Of a stretch of 64,000 nucleotides of DNA, positions 27,402-36,183 are shown one piece after another (position 1 is the stretch's first letter; every line of letters starts with the position of its first letter). The stretch lies in the NCBI RefSeq assembly GCF_000017185.1, contig NC_009635.1, positions 1,113,189-1,177,188 on the forward strand. The letters are read 5' to 3'. A program made the position numbers and the translations under genes. This stretch comes from Methanococcus aeolicus Nankai-3. GTDB lineage: Archaea > AGJL01 > Methanococci > Methanococcales > Methanococcaceae. The notes under the pieces are model-generated. The model did no database searches and was not told the DNA's origin. It worked only from the letters and a program-made list of their open reading frames with translations.

Positions 27402-28355
27402 CTAAAATCTACCCATATTGGGAGCTCCTAAAATTCTCTCAATATTCCAAAGTTCATTTAATACATTTGAATTAATATCACTTCGTATAAATGGAACTCT
27501 TAATCCAACTGAAACTTGGGCCAATGAATTATTATTACTAACCATGGTTGGTGTTAATCCTTTGTCAGATATATAATTAATATAATGATACATTTCGGTC
27601 AGCGTTCCCATTGAATAAGGCTCTATTATTGAAAAATCAGCAGCCTCATTTATTCCCTCAGTTGCAACCGTTCCATCAAATTCAACCATTTTTGAACTTT
27701 CAAGATAATCCAATTTATTTAAGTCTGTGTGTTTATCATATGATTCAACAGATGCGCCAACCAATATTTGAACATCTTCCTCTTCGGAGATATCCGACAA
27801 TATTGTTTTAAAACTATCTAATTCATCAAAAATATTGTTGCATAAAAATTCTCCATTTTGATTAATGATTGGATATTTATTGGATAGATTTGACAATATT
27901 TTAGTGTATATATGGACTAACTCCCCTATTGATTCTATCATTGGTATGGCGATTAATTTATTTAAATTATCACTCATTAAAGGAGCTCCCATAATAGGGA
28001 GCTCCGAAGCTAAATTTCCACCCAAATATTTAAATAATGGCATTCCTATTGTGTTAGCCGATGCCCTTGCTATACTCATCGATACTCCCATTGTGGTTGT
28101 AGGGTCATCAATTGATGTATCGCACAACATAGAATCCATAAAATCTTGGTCCGATGTGGGATATCCCACCAATGCTGGAGCTATTATATTTTCCACATCT
28201 GAAATGACAGCAATAGGGTCTTCAACATTAATTATGTCATATCCAATCCCTGTTCTTGTGAATGTAGTAATTTTTACTCCAATTTTTGAATTTTTAAAAA
28301 TTTTTTTTGCAGAAATTCTTTCAAGTATGGTGTCTCCTTCCAACTTAATCCCCAT
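27402..28355 (-). CDS. Enolase-like protein lacking catalytic residues
   Basis: The 317-residue protein aligns by eye with archaeal enolase over much of its length: TTMGVSMSIARASANTIGMPLFKYLGG (helical region) and AADFSIIEPYSMGTLTEMYH with SVGLRVPFIRSDI near the end. Enolase needs a Lys in LLKVNQIGTLSE, and here the site is Glu (IIEPYSMGTL). The SHRSGE histidine region reads SNNNSL. About 100 residues and the metal-binding acidic sites appear lost or unrecognisable. It occupies the place after rpoK where archaeal enolase often sits. Enolase activity is unlikely; a structural or regulatory role, or decay, is inferred. Confidence 0.7.
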   Translation of the reverse strand: MGIKLEGDTILERISAKKIFKNSKIGVKITTFTRTGIGYDIINVEDPIAVISDVENIIAPALVGYPTSDQDFMDSMLCDTSIDDPTTTMGVSMSIARASANTIGMPLFKYLGGNLASELPIMGAPLMSDNLNKLIAIPMIESIGELVHIYTKILSNLSNKYPIINQNGEFLCNNIFDELDSFKTILSDISEEEDVQILVGASVESYDKHTDLNKLDYLESSKMVEFDGTVATEGINEAADFSIIEPYSMGTLTEMYHYINYISDKGLTPTMVSNNNSLAQVSVGLRVPFIRSDINSNVLNELWNIERILGAPNMGRF

Positions 28356-28472
28356 TAAATATAATTATAAGTATAAAATATATACGACCGTGTTAGTATT
28401 AATATTAACATATATCAAAAAAAGTTTTATGGGATATTATTTATTTTATAGGATAGTATTTAATTATAACAA

Positions 28473-28658
28473 TTATATATTGTCTTGCTCTTTTAATGGT
28501 TTTTTAACCTTTAAAGGCAATTTTCCCTGTTTAAATTCATTCATTGCAATTACTCCTGATGATTTTTCTTCTGATTCTACTGTTGCGAATGCTCCATCAG
28601 ATATTTGTAGGGCTCTTGAACCAAGTAATCTTGCTTTTTCAAATTTTGTATATTTCAT
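28473..28658 (-). CDS. rpoK: RNA polymerase subunit RpoK (Rpb6-like)
   Basis: RpoK is the archaeal counterpart of Rpb6 and bacterial omega, stabilising the clamp of RNA polymerase. The 61-residue protein has TKFEKARLLGSRALQISDGA, the diagnostic segment, and ends in a basic PLKVKKPLKEQ tail. It lies downstream of rpoN and a tRNA-Pro gene on the same strand, in the classical ribosomal/RNAP cluster. Confidence 0.96.
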   Translation of the reverse strand: MKYTKFEKARLLGSRALQISDGAFATVESEEKSSGVIAMNEFKQGKLPLKVKKPLKEQDNI

Positions 28659-28731
28659 TTAATCCCTCTTTTAGGATATTAGAGAATATTTTATAATATA
28701 TATTTATGATATATTTATATTACATAATAAA

Positions 28732-28809
28732 TGGTGGGACTGCTGAGATTCGAACTCAGGTTGCACGCCCCCCAGACGCACAGGATGGACCAAGCTACCC
28801 CACAGTCCC
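28732..28809 (-). tRNA. tRNA-Pro (GGG)
   Basis: On the minus strand the acceptor GGGACTG pairs with CAGTCCC. The T arm is CTGAG-TTCGAAT-CTCAG. The anticodon loop CTGGGGG gives anticodon GGG (proline) within a 5-bp stem containing G-U pairs. CCA is encoded (28732-28734). It sits between rpoN and rpoK in the same orientation. The run of six G in the anticodon arm makes the exact register slightly uncertain; a proline identity is clear in either case. Confidence 0.93.
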
Positions 28810-28887
28810 ATATATAAAATGTAGTTAAAATGTATTGAAATATCTAATATTAATAATATCAAATTTTAAATTAATATTTTATAATTT

Positions 28888-29097
28888 TTAATATTTCATA
28901 ACTTCGTCAAATAATTCATTTCCATTTTCGTCGATACTATGAGAGATAAACATTCTTCTACAGCAGTATTTTTTTATACCTAACTCATCTAAGGCGTTGG
29001 ATAAATCCGCCCCCTCTTTTAATTTAGATACATACTCCCCATAAACTTCGGAGATTACTCCTCCGCATGAAAAACATCTTATTGGAAACATTACCAT
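28888..29097 (-). CDS. rpoN: RNA polymerase subunit RpoN (Rpb10-like)
   Basis: RpoN is the zinc-binding small subunit that joins the RpoD/RpoL platform. FPIRCFSCGGVISEVYGEY and the YCCRRMFISH segment provide the C-x2-C...CC zinc site exactly as in Rpb10. The first ATG (MVMFPI) is used; an internal ATG two codons on would match the shorter N-terminus of some relatives. Part of the conserved cluster. Confidence 0.96.
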   Translation of the reverse strand: MVMFPIRCFSCGGVISEVYGEYVSKLKEGADLSNALDELGIKKYCCRRMFISHSIDENGNELFDEVMKY

Positions 29098-29204
29098 TTA
29101 ATATCACCAAATTAAAAAGAAAATAATAGTTAATAATATTTAATGAAAATCCATTAAATATTGTATTCTTCCAAAATAACTGCATATATAGCAATGCCAG
29201 ACAA

Positions 29205-29609
29205 TTATCTGTATGATTTTTGTCTTTTTGCTCTTGGACCTTTTGTAGATTTACTTGGTTTGTGGGGTTCAGTTCTTCTTGCGTCACTAATTAAGATAGT
29301 TCTATCATAATGTACGAATCTGTCCTTTAATTCCATGTCTCCTGTAAATTCTACAATTGCCTTACCTAATGCGGTTCTTGCTGCATCCATTTGACCAACA
29401 ATTCCCCCACCATTTACTGTAATGTCTATGTCAATTCCATCAACAACATCTCCGGCCAATATAATTGGTTCCATTAATTTTGCATTGATGTATTTTGGCT
29501 CAACTATTTCAATTGGCTTTTTGTTGATCCTAATTCTTCCTTTTCCTTCTTTTGCTGTTGCTCTTGCAATAGCTGTTTTTCTTTTACCTACTGTATGAAC
29601 TACTTTCAC
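29205..29609 (-). CDS. rps9: 30S ribosomal protein S9 (uS9)
   Basis: The small-subunit protein uS9 has its C-terminal tail reaching the P site. It starts [17 protein letters not shown] and ends with the conserved basic [11 protein letters not shown] tail. [13 protein letters not shown] is also typical. The length of 134 residues is normal for archaea. It follows rpl13 with a 17-bp gap. Confidence 0.98.
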   Translation of the reverse strand: MKVVHTVGKRKTAIARATAKEGKGRIRINKKPIEIVEPKYINAKLMEPIILAGDVVDGIDIDITVNGGGIVGQMDAARTALGKAIVEFTGDMELKDRFVHYDRTILISDARRTEPHKPSKSTKGPRAKRQKSYR

Positions 29610-29626
29610 ATAATCACCCTACTTTT

Positions 29627-30055
29627 TTAGAACTTAGCTCCCAAGTGTTTGCTGAGTTCCCCTACTGTTATGTATTTATTTGTGTTAGGCATGTCGCTTA
29701 ATACAATATCTGGGTTCGTGTTTTCAGGAGCTCCTACCATAACTTTAATTTTTCTAAATGCCTCTGCTCCTCTTGGCTTTTTGTATGGAACCATTCCTCT
29801 GATTATCCTTCTAACTATGTCATCAGGTCTTCTTGGGTATTTTGGACCCATATCTCTTGGATTTGAGATACTTTTTCTATTTCTTAGTTGAGTATATTTT
29901 GCAAATATAAACTCTTTATTTCCTGTCATTATTGCTTTCTCAGCATTCACAACTAAAACATCCTCGCCCATTAGTGCAAGTTTTGCCACTCGTGATGCCA
30001 ATCTTCCAACAACAGCATTTTCTGCATCGATAACAACTGTCATATTATTCACCAC
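29627..30055 (-). CDS. rpl13: 50S ribosomal protein L13 (uL13)
   Basis: This early-assembly large-subunit protein shows VIDAENAVVGRLASRVAKLAL, DVLVVNAEKAIMTGNK and GPKYPRRPDDIVRRIIRGMVPYK, all diagnostic. A GGAGCTCC palindrome at 29727 encodes the Gly-Ala-Pro in VGAPEN. Its start is adjacent to the rpl18e stop (30056). Confidence 0.98.
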   Translation of the reverse strand: MVNNMTVVIDAENAVVGRLASRVAKLALMGEDVLVVNAEKAIMTGNKEFIFAKYTQLRNRKSISNPRDMGPKYPRRPDDIVRRIIRGMVPYKKPRGAEAFRKIKVMVGAPENTNPDIVLSDMPNTNKYITVGELSKHLGAKF

Positions 30056-30418
30056 TTATGCCATTATTTTTACCAAAGAACCCTTTGGATTTTCATTGAT
30101 TAATTCTTTAATTGTAATACATCTTCCGCCAGCTTCTTCTACTGCCTTCTTAGCACCTTCTGAAAATGAAAATGCTGCAACTGTTATTTTATGTGCCAAT
30201 TTTCCAGACCCTAAAACTTTCCCCGGAACCACAACAACATGATTTTCTTCCGTGTATCTGTTTAATCTACTAACATTTACTTCGGATATAATTCTTGAAG
30301 GTTTTGACAATCTTTTAGCAAGGTCCTTCCAGATTTTCACATCGTTTTTATATGACTCCACTTTAAGGTCTTGAACCAATTCAACAAGTTGCGGATTGGT
30401 TGACTTTAATTTCCTCAT
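30056..30418 (-). CDS. rpl18e: 50S ribosomal protein L18e (eL18)
   Basis: The archaeal/eukaryal large-subunit protein eL18 shows STNPQLVELVQDLKVESYK, VNVSRLNRYTEENHVVVVPGKVLGSG and LAHKITVAAFSFSEGAKKAV. The 120-residue length is standard. It is in the conserved rpoD-rpl18e-rpl13 order. Confidence 0.97.
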   Translation of the reverse strand: MRKLKSTNPQLVELVQDLKVESYKNDVKIWKDLAKRLSKPSRIISEVNVSRLNRYTEENHVVVVPGKVLGSGKLAHKITVAAFSFSEGAKKAVEEAGGRCITIKELINENPKGSLVKIMA

Positions 30419-30482
30419 ATTTTCACCGTTTTTTATGCATATATTATAAAATTTAATATTTATAAATATATATTGATATCGC

Positions 30483-31076
30483 TTATTCAGCTTTATTTAT
30501 TTCATAGCTTTCTAATTCATATAAGAATTTTTCAGCTTTATTTTTTAATACCTCTATTGCAGATATTAAAATATCCTCAGAATCCATTTGCCCATGAGAT
30601 TCCACTGAAAATTCTACTTCATTATCCTTTATCAATTTATAACTTGCATTGCATGGTTGCCATTTTGCATGATTTTTTCCCACTCCTACAAGTGCCTCAC
30701 ATTCCAATTCTAATTTTTGTCCTTCTTTTAATTTTACTATTGGAATATTATCAAAAGCAACCATACTATCGGATTCCGATTCTAAATCCGCAGAATAAAC
30801 TGTGCAAGGTCCTTCCTTCATAATTGAAAATCGCACAACTTCATCACTAATAACAGGCTTCCCAGTTATGGGTATTAATGCCAATCTATGTGCTAATATT
30901 TCATCATACATTGAGGAAGAATTCTCATAAAAATATACATTTTCAATGGCATAAGTAGGAACACTTGAAACCATAATTCTTCTTAATGCACTAGAAAAGG
31001 AAATGGGAGCTCCCCCGATAGTAAATTTAAGGGTTTCTCCAATTTTAGTTTTTTCTTTTTGAATGTTTTTAATCAA
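30483..31076 (-). CDS. rpoD: RNA polymerase subunit RpoD (Rpo3)
   Basis: RpoD is the alpha-like assembly subunit (Rpb3 counterpart). LKFTIGGAPISFSSALRRIMVSSVPTYAIE and ILAHRLALIPI are the family signature. No ATG lies near the N-terminus. I chose the TTG at 31074-31076, because GGTGG lies 4 bases upstream; the in-frame codons to 31088 (TTG, GTG) are alternatives. At about 197 residues it is shorter than RpoD proteins with a ferredoxin-like insertion, and no extra Fe-S cysteine cluster is seen. Confidence 0.93.
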   Translation of the reverse strand: MIKNIQKEKTKIGETLKFTIGGAPISFSSALRRIMVSSVPTYAIENVYFYENSSSMYDEILAHRLALIPITGKPVISDEVVRFSIMKEGPCTVYSADLESESDSMVAFDNIPIVKLKEGQKLELECEALVGVGKNHAKWQPCNASYKLIKDNEVEFSVESHGQMDSEDILISAIEVLKNKAEKFLYELESYEINKAE

Positions 31077-31162
31077 ACATACCACCAATGTAATAGAAAT
31101 ATATATCTGTATAATATCATTATATCATAATTATATTATACATACGCAATATTTCTATATAA

Positions 31163-31537
31163 TTATCTATTCCCTTTTTTAGGTGTTGTTCCATCATGAG
31201 GTATTGGTGTAGCGTCTTCGATTCTTCCAATTTTAATTCCTGCTCTTGCTAATGCCCTAATAGCCGCCTGAGCTCCTGGACCTGGATTTTTAGATTTACT
31301 ACCGCCTGTTGCCCTTACCTTGATATGAACTTTATCAATGCCTTTTTCTCTTATCATGTCTGCTATTTTAAATGCTCCCTGCATAGCTGCATAAGGGGAA
31401 GATTCATCCTTCTGGTTTTTCACAATCATACCACCAGATATCTTAGCAATTGTTTCTGCCCCAGTTATGTCAGTGACATGGATGATTGTGTTGTTGTATG
31501 ACGCATAAATATGAATTACGCCCCATTTTTCACTCAT
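31163..31537 (-). CDS. rps11: 30S ribosomal protein S11 (uS11)
   Basis: The platform protein uS11 has [60 protein letters not shown] and the C-terminal [10 protein letters not shown], all characteristic. The length of 124 residues fits. Part of the rps13-rps4-rps11-rpoD order. Confidence 0.98.
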   Translation of the reverse strand: MSEKWGVIHIYASYNNTIIHVTDITGAETIAKISGGMIVKNQKDESSPYAAMQGAFKIADMIREKGIDKVHIKVRATGGSKSKNPGPGAQAAIRALARAGIKIGRIEDATPIPHDGTTPKKGNR

Positions 31538-31590
31538 TAAATCACCTTAATAATATATAAATATATTTTAAATTATTTAATTATTAGTAA

Positions 31591-32124
31591 TTATTCCGCG
31601 TCCTTTACTGAATCTGTTCTTTCTGGATGACTTTCAGATGCCATTGGGGAATTTGGCATATAAGATATAGCATCTTCCTCAACCAAAGGAACAAGATAAC
31701 TTGGAGCATTTATTTTCTTTCCATTTACTGCGATGTGGCCATGAACAATAAATTGTCTTGCCTGTTTTGGTGTATTGGCCAATCCCTTCCTAAATACCAA
31801 TGTTTGCAATCTTCTTTCCAAGATACTTTCTAAATTCAAAGACAAAACATCATCCAGCGTAGCATCTTCTTTTAATAAGATACCGTATCTATTTAAGATA
31901 CCGAATAATTGAACAGCTTCTTTTTCCCCTTGAGCAGAGGTATCGCTGATTAACTTTCTTGCCTGTCTTCTGAATGTTCTCAATCTTGTTTCCATTTTCC
32001 AGATTTCTTTTTTGTTTGACAAACCATATTTATTGGAGAGTTCCCTTTCTTGTTTGATTCTCTCTCCAATCCATGGGTGGTTAGGTGTGTCGTATGTTTT
32101 GCTTAACCTTCTTGGGTCTCCCAT
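31591..32124 (-). CDS. rps4: 30S ribosomal protein S4 (uS4)
   Basis: The assembly-nucleating protein uS4 starts [23 protein letters not shown] and contains the S4 RNA-binding domain: [36 protein letters not shown]. The C-terminus is acidic. The length of 177 residues is normal for archaea. GGTGA precedes the ATG. Confidence 0.98.
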   Translation of the reverse strand: MGDPRRLSKTYDTPNHPWIGERIKQERELSNKYGLSNKKEIWKMETRLRTFRRQARKLISDTSAQGEKEAVQLFGILNRYGILLKEDATLDDVLSLNLESILERRLQTLVFRKGLANTPKQARQFIVHGHIAVNGKKINAPSYLVPLVEEDAISYMPNSPMASESHPERTDSVKDAE

Positions 32125-32212
32125 TTTTTCACCGATATAGTATTATGTATGTATCCTATAATATATTTAGTATATTATCATTAATATTGATATATTATCA
32201 ATATTTATTTAA

Positions 32213-32662
32213 TTATTTTCTTCTCTTAACACCTACAAGAGAACCTTTCCTAAATGAACCTCTTGTTCTTTGTCCTCTACATGGCAATCCTAATTCATGC
32301 CTAATTCCTCTATAACATCTTATCTTTTTCATTGTAGCAATGTCTTCTTGAACAGCCATTGTTAAATCTGATTCGATTAAGTGTTTATTTAATCCCGAAT
32401 ATACATCGTTCTTTCTGTTGAACATCCATGATGGGATTCCGTGTTTTGCAGGTTCATTTAAAATATCTTCTATTTTTTTAACATCTTCATCTGACATAAG
32501 TCCGGCTTGTTGTTTTCCGTCCAATTTTGTTATTCTCAATATTGCTTTAGCCATAGCTTTACCGATACCTTTAATATCTTGTAAAGCATATTCTAATGGA
32601 AACTCACCAGTTATGTCTGTTCTTGATACTCTAATTCTGTGTCTGAATTCTGGTTGGGTCAA
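32213..32662 (-). CDS. rps13: 30S ribosomal protein S13 (uS13)
   Basis: The head protein uS13 shows EFRHRIRVSRTDITGE, LQDIKGIGKAMAKAIL and the C-terminal CYRGIRHELGLPCRGQRTRGSFRK. I chose TTG at 32662 as start, because GGAGGTG stands 6 bases upstream and the resulting 149-residue protein matches archaeal S13 length. An ATG at 32701 in frame would add 13 unrelated residues. First protein gene of the ribosomal/RNAP cluster here. Confidence 0.96.
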   Translation of the reverse strand: MTQPEFRHRIRVSRTDITGEFPLEYALQDIKGIGKAMAKAILRITKLDGKQQAGLMSDEDVKKIEDILNEPAKHGIPSWMFNRKNDVYSGLNKHLIESDLTMAVQEDIATMKKIRCYRGIRHELGLPCRGQRTRGSFRKGSLVGVKRRK

Positions 32663-32768
32663 TTTCTGCACCTCCGTGAGATAATCGTGTTTTAAGCACA
32701 TATATTATAAAACATATATTTGGTTATATGTGCCAATAATCGTTAATATATAATAAAAAAATAAAAAA

Positions 32769-32853
32769 CGCAGAGAGGGGGATTTGAACCCCCGCGGAGC
32801 AAAGCCCCATGGGATTTCCAGTCCCACGCCTTACCGAGCTAGACTATCTCTGC
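32769..32853 (-). tRNA. tRNA-Ser (GGA)
   Basis: On the minus strand the acceptor GCAGAGA pairs with TCTCTGC and a long class II variable arm is present. The anticodon loop CTGGAAA gives GGA (serine), flanked by a GTGGGA/TCCCAT stem, and the T loop is GTTCAAATC. CCA is not encoded. It lies just upstream of rps13 in the same orientation. Confidence 0.96.
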
Positions 32854-33273
32854 CCATCTATCCAATAGATACCATTACAACAAAATATGCATTTATCATA
32901 TTAATAGTATTTGGTATTCATTGTGTATATCTATATTCTATAATTATTAATATTCGGCCCTATATCATATATTTATTTTTCATCATATTTCGCGTTATAT
33001 CTCATCAGATATTACATAAAATAATTATAAAATATAACACCCGTGTTTCATATACATTATAATTTCTTACTAATATACTTTCCATTTACTATATATATGT
33101 TTCGATTATACTGGTGAATTACACAATATATTATATAGTACAGTAGGATAGGGAGCTCCATGTATTAAAATACAACACGGCATATATAATAATTATGACA
33201 CAATATTATAATATAGGATAAATAATAATAGTAATAATATAAAATAGGAATGATAAAATAGAATGGCGATATA
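32854..33273. other. Gene-free interval before argS
   Basis: This is a 420-bp, strongly A+T-rich interval between the divergent tRNA-Ser and argS. It should hold promoters for both. A TATA-like stretch is near 33190-33240, and one GGAGCTCC is at 33152. No open frame or repeat family is recognisable. Confidence 0.5.
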
Positions 33274-34998
33274 ATGGAACAAAATATAACAAATATATTA
33301 ATCAAAAAAATAGAAGAATTAACAGAAACCATATATGACGAAACCATAAGATTAGAAGAACCTCCATCAATAAGTTTGGGAGATTATTCTACAAATATAT
33401 CATTTAAATTAGCAAAATTATTAAAAAAATCTCCTATGGTTATAGCCGAAGAATTAACAAATTTATTAATTTCCGAAAATATAGAAGGAATAAAGGAAAT
33501 AAAGGCAGTTAATGGATATATTAATTTCTTTATAGATTATAATTTATATTCTAAATCAGGCATAGCTAAAATATCCTCTGAAAAAGATAAATTTGGGCAG
33601 GGAGCTCCGAAAAATAAAAAAGTTATAATTGAACATACTTCGGCTAACCCAAACGGACCACTCCATATAGGACACAGCAGAAATGCCATTGTTGGAGACA
33701 GCTTAAAAAGAATTGTGGAATTTGCAGGATATGTCGTTGAGGCCCAATATTATGTAAATGATATGGGAAGACAGGAGGCAATAGTAGTATATGGATTGGA
33801 TAAATTTGAATTAAATGAACAGCAAAAACCAGACCATGCCATAGGGGAAGTTTATTTTAAGGCAAATCAGTTATTAAATGAGAATCCAGAGCAGGAAGAA
33901 GAAATATTAAAATTAATGAAAAAATATGAAGAAGCTTCTGAAAAAGGAGAAGAAAACGAATTAACAAATAAATTCAATTATGCCGTAAATTATGCCCTAA
34001 GTGGATTTAAAGAAACCCTTAATAACTTAAATATACACCATGATAAATTTGTATGGGAGAGCTCCTATGTTAAAAATGGAATGGTGCAAAAAGTAATACA
34101 AACGCTAAAAGATACCGGAAAAGTTGAAAAAGACGAAGTATATAGGTTAGACCTTTCGGAATTCGGAATAGATAAAAAATTAGTATTAGCTAGATTAAAC
34201 GGCACCAGCCTATACTCCACAAGAGATATTGCATATCATATTGACAAAATGAAAAATTGCGATATCGGAATTAATATTCTTGGAGCTGACCACAAATTAA
34301 CAGCAGAAATGGTAAATGCCAGTTTAAAATTGTTGGGTTATAATACCCCAGAAGTAGTATTTTATGAATTTATATCACTTCCAGAAGGTTCCATGAGCAC
34401 CAGAAGAGGAACATTTATCAGCATTGACGAACTATATGAGGAAGCTAAAAACAGGGCAGTGAAAGAAATTAAAAAGAGAAACGAAACCACAGAGGAAGAG
34501 GAAATAAACAACATTGCCCATAAAATAGCCGTTGGTGCTGTGAGATATAATATAGTTAGAATATCGCCAGATAAAGCTATGGTATTTAGATGGGATGATG
34601 CCCTTGACTTTGAAAAAGTCGGAGCTCCGGTAATTCAATATGCTCATGCTAGATGTTGTAGAATACTTGAAAAAGAAAACACAAATGAAAATAAACCTAT
34701 TGACGCCACTGAATTATTTGAATATGATTTAAATGAGCATGAAAAATTATTAATAAAAATATTGTTAAAATTCCCAAAAATAGTTGAAAAATCAGCAGAT
34801 GCCAAAAAACCTCAAATAATGGCCACCTATGCATTAGATGTTGCTCAAACATTTAATAGATATTATGCAAACTGTCCAATATTCAAAGAAGAAAATAAAA
34901 ATATAGTATATTCAAGGTTGGAATTGGTAAAATGCACCAAAACAATTATTGAAAATGCCCTTAATTTATTAGGTATTGAATGTCCAGGGAAGATGTAA
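33274..34998 (+). CDS. argS: Arginyl-tRNA synthetase
   Basis: ArgS charges tRNA-Arg. A short N-terminal additional domain precedes the class I HIGH box in [15 protein letters not shown] near residue 120. The KMSKS counterpart is SMSTRRG near 375, as usual for ArgRS. A C-terminal DALR-type anticodon domain includes [13 protein letters not shown]. The length of 574 residues is normal. Three palindromes occur in or near it; two of them encode Gly-Ala-Pro (QGAPKN and VGAPV). Confidence 0.97.
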   Translation: MEQNITNILIKKIEELTETIYDETIRLEEPPSISLGDYSTNISFKLAKLLKKSPMVIAEELTNLLISENIEGIKEIKAVNGYINFFIDYNLYSKSGIAKISSEKDKFGQGAPKNKKVIIEHTSANPNGPLHIGHSRNAIVGDSLKRIVEFAGYVVEAQYYVNDMGRQEAIVVYGLDKFELNEQQKPDHAIGEVYFKANQLLNENPEQEEEILKLMKKYEEASEKGEENELTNKFNYAVNYALSGFKETLNNLNIHHDKFVWESSYVKNGMVQKVIQTLKDTGKVEKDEVYRLDLSEFGIDKKLVLARLNGTSLYSTRDIAYHIDKMKNCDIGINILGADHKLTAEMVNASLKLLGYNTPEVVFYEFISLPEGSMSTRRGTFISIDELYEEAKNRAVKEIKKRNETTEEEEINNIAHKIAVGAVRYNIVRISPDKAMVFRWDDALDFEKVGAPVIQYAHARCCRILEKENTNENKPIDATELFEYDLNEHEKLLIKILLKFPKIVEKSADAKKPQIMATYALDVAQTFNRYYANCPIFKEENKNIVYSRLELVKCTKTIIENALNLLGIECPGKM

Positions 34999-35032
34999 AA
35001 TAATAATGATAATAAATATACCAATTATTAAA

Positions 35033-35542
35033 TTATTTTTTATCCAACTCATTATAATCTTTGCAAATACAAAATTCACATAAAGAATATTTATTGTCTT
35101 GCTTATTTTTCACAGGACAGTAATAATTATTATTTTTTTTAATTACGCGATTTCCGCCGGGAAATTTCATTCCAACTGGATGTAATGGTATTCCTTCAAT
35201 AAAAACCAAATAAGGAACTACTATTTTTGATAATTTTATAAAGGAGCTCCCTTTACTATCTTCTGGTTTTAACTGCTCTATCCTATCCATTAATTTATTA
35301 TATTTTTCTTCATCAATAGGACAATCTTTATCGCCAATATTATTGTTTTTTGGGATTATGGTTTTCATATTATTCAATAATTTAGAATAATATCCAATAT
35401 ATGAATTAATATAATGTGTTCGGTATTCCTTGGGAACATGAGCCATGTCTTTTTCTAAAAATATCCTGACATTCATTAATTCATAAACCCCAAAATTATT
35501 GCTTAGTTTTTTTAATATGTCCAATAACTCCATTTTATTCAT
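35033..35542 (-). CDS. DUF2115 (UPF0305) family protein
   Basis: This cytoplasmic protein of about 169 residues is of a type known mainly from methanogens. The C-terminal half carries IEGIPLHPVGMKFPGGNRV and a cysteine group CPVK...SLCEFCICKDY that could bind a metal. The function is unknown. The ATG at 35542 (MNKMELL) is preferred to an upstream GTG. The family name is from recall of the HPVGMxFPGG pattern and should be verified by profile search. Confidence 0.6.
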   Translation of the reverse strand: MNKMELLDILKKLSNNFGVYELMNVRIFLEKDMAHVPKEYRTHYINSYIGYYSKLLNNMKTIIPKNNNIGDKDCPIDEEKYNKLMDRIEQLKPEDSKGSSFIKLSKIVVPYLVFIEGIPLHPVGMKFPGGNRVIKKNNNYYCPVKNKQDNKYSLCEFCICKDYNELDKK

Positions 35543-35556
35543 TAAAACCACACTAA

Positions 35557-36117
35557 TTAGATAAATCTCTCAATGGCAAAAGATATTATGGCAACCATTA
35601 CACCACCAAGTACCATCTTTAATCCAGATATTTTTAAATTTTCCTTGGAGATTTTTCCAATGAATACACCAAGGGCAAATAATATGGCCAAAGTAATTGC
35701 AATTGATACCATTATAGCCATGTTTTTTTCAAGAAATAAAAATGGCATAACAGGTATAATTGAACCTAATGCCGTTGCTAATCCATCTTGCATACCACTT
35801 ACTGCTGTTTTATCTATTGCCATTTGATAAAATGAAGATTTTTTTAATGAACCTTCATTTTGTAATAATACTTTTTCCTGAGATGCTCTTTCTCCTTCTA
35901 ATATTGCTCGTTCAGCTGTTAAAGCTCCCAAAATATTAGACATTCCATTTGCCACACCACCACCAACTCCCGCAGCTATGATTATAGATATATCTCCACC
36001 ACTTGCCCCAATTACTACACCCAAGGAGGATAAAGAGCCATCTATAATACCTCTTATTATATATCTAACATCTAAGTTTTCCACTTTAATATGGGATAAT
36101 ATTCCTTTTAAACTCAT
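35557..36117 (-). CDS. VIT1/CCC1-type membrane transporter
   Basis: This 186-residue membrane protein is related to the CCC1/VIT1 family of iron and manganese transporters. IIDGSLSSLGVVIGASGGDISIIIAAG and VANGMSNILGALTAERA match the family's first two helices. Two or three further helices follow a charged loop (LEGERASQEKVLLQNEG). The GTG at 36126 is part of the ribosome site for the ATG at 36117, which is therefore preferred. Substrate not established. Confidence 0.75.
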   Translation of the reverse strand: MSLKGILSHIKVENLDVRYIIRGIIDGSLSSLGVVIGASGGDISIIIAAGVGGGVANGMSNILGALTAERAILEGERASQEKVLLQNEGSLKKSSFYQMAIDKTAVSGMQDGLATALGSIIPVMPFLFLEKNMAIMVSIAITLAILFALGVFIGKISKENLKISGLKMVLGGVMVAIISFAIERFI

Positions 36118-36183
36118 TATTTTCACTTATCTTATTTTATAAATATCTTTTATATAATTAATTAAAATTATTAAGTCATTGTA

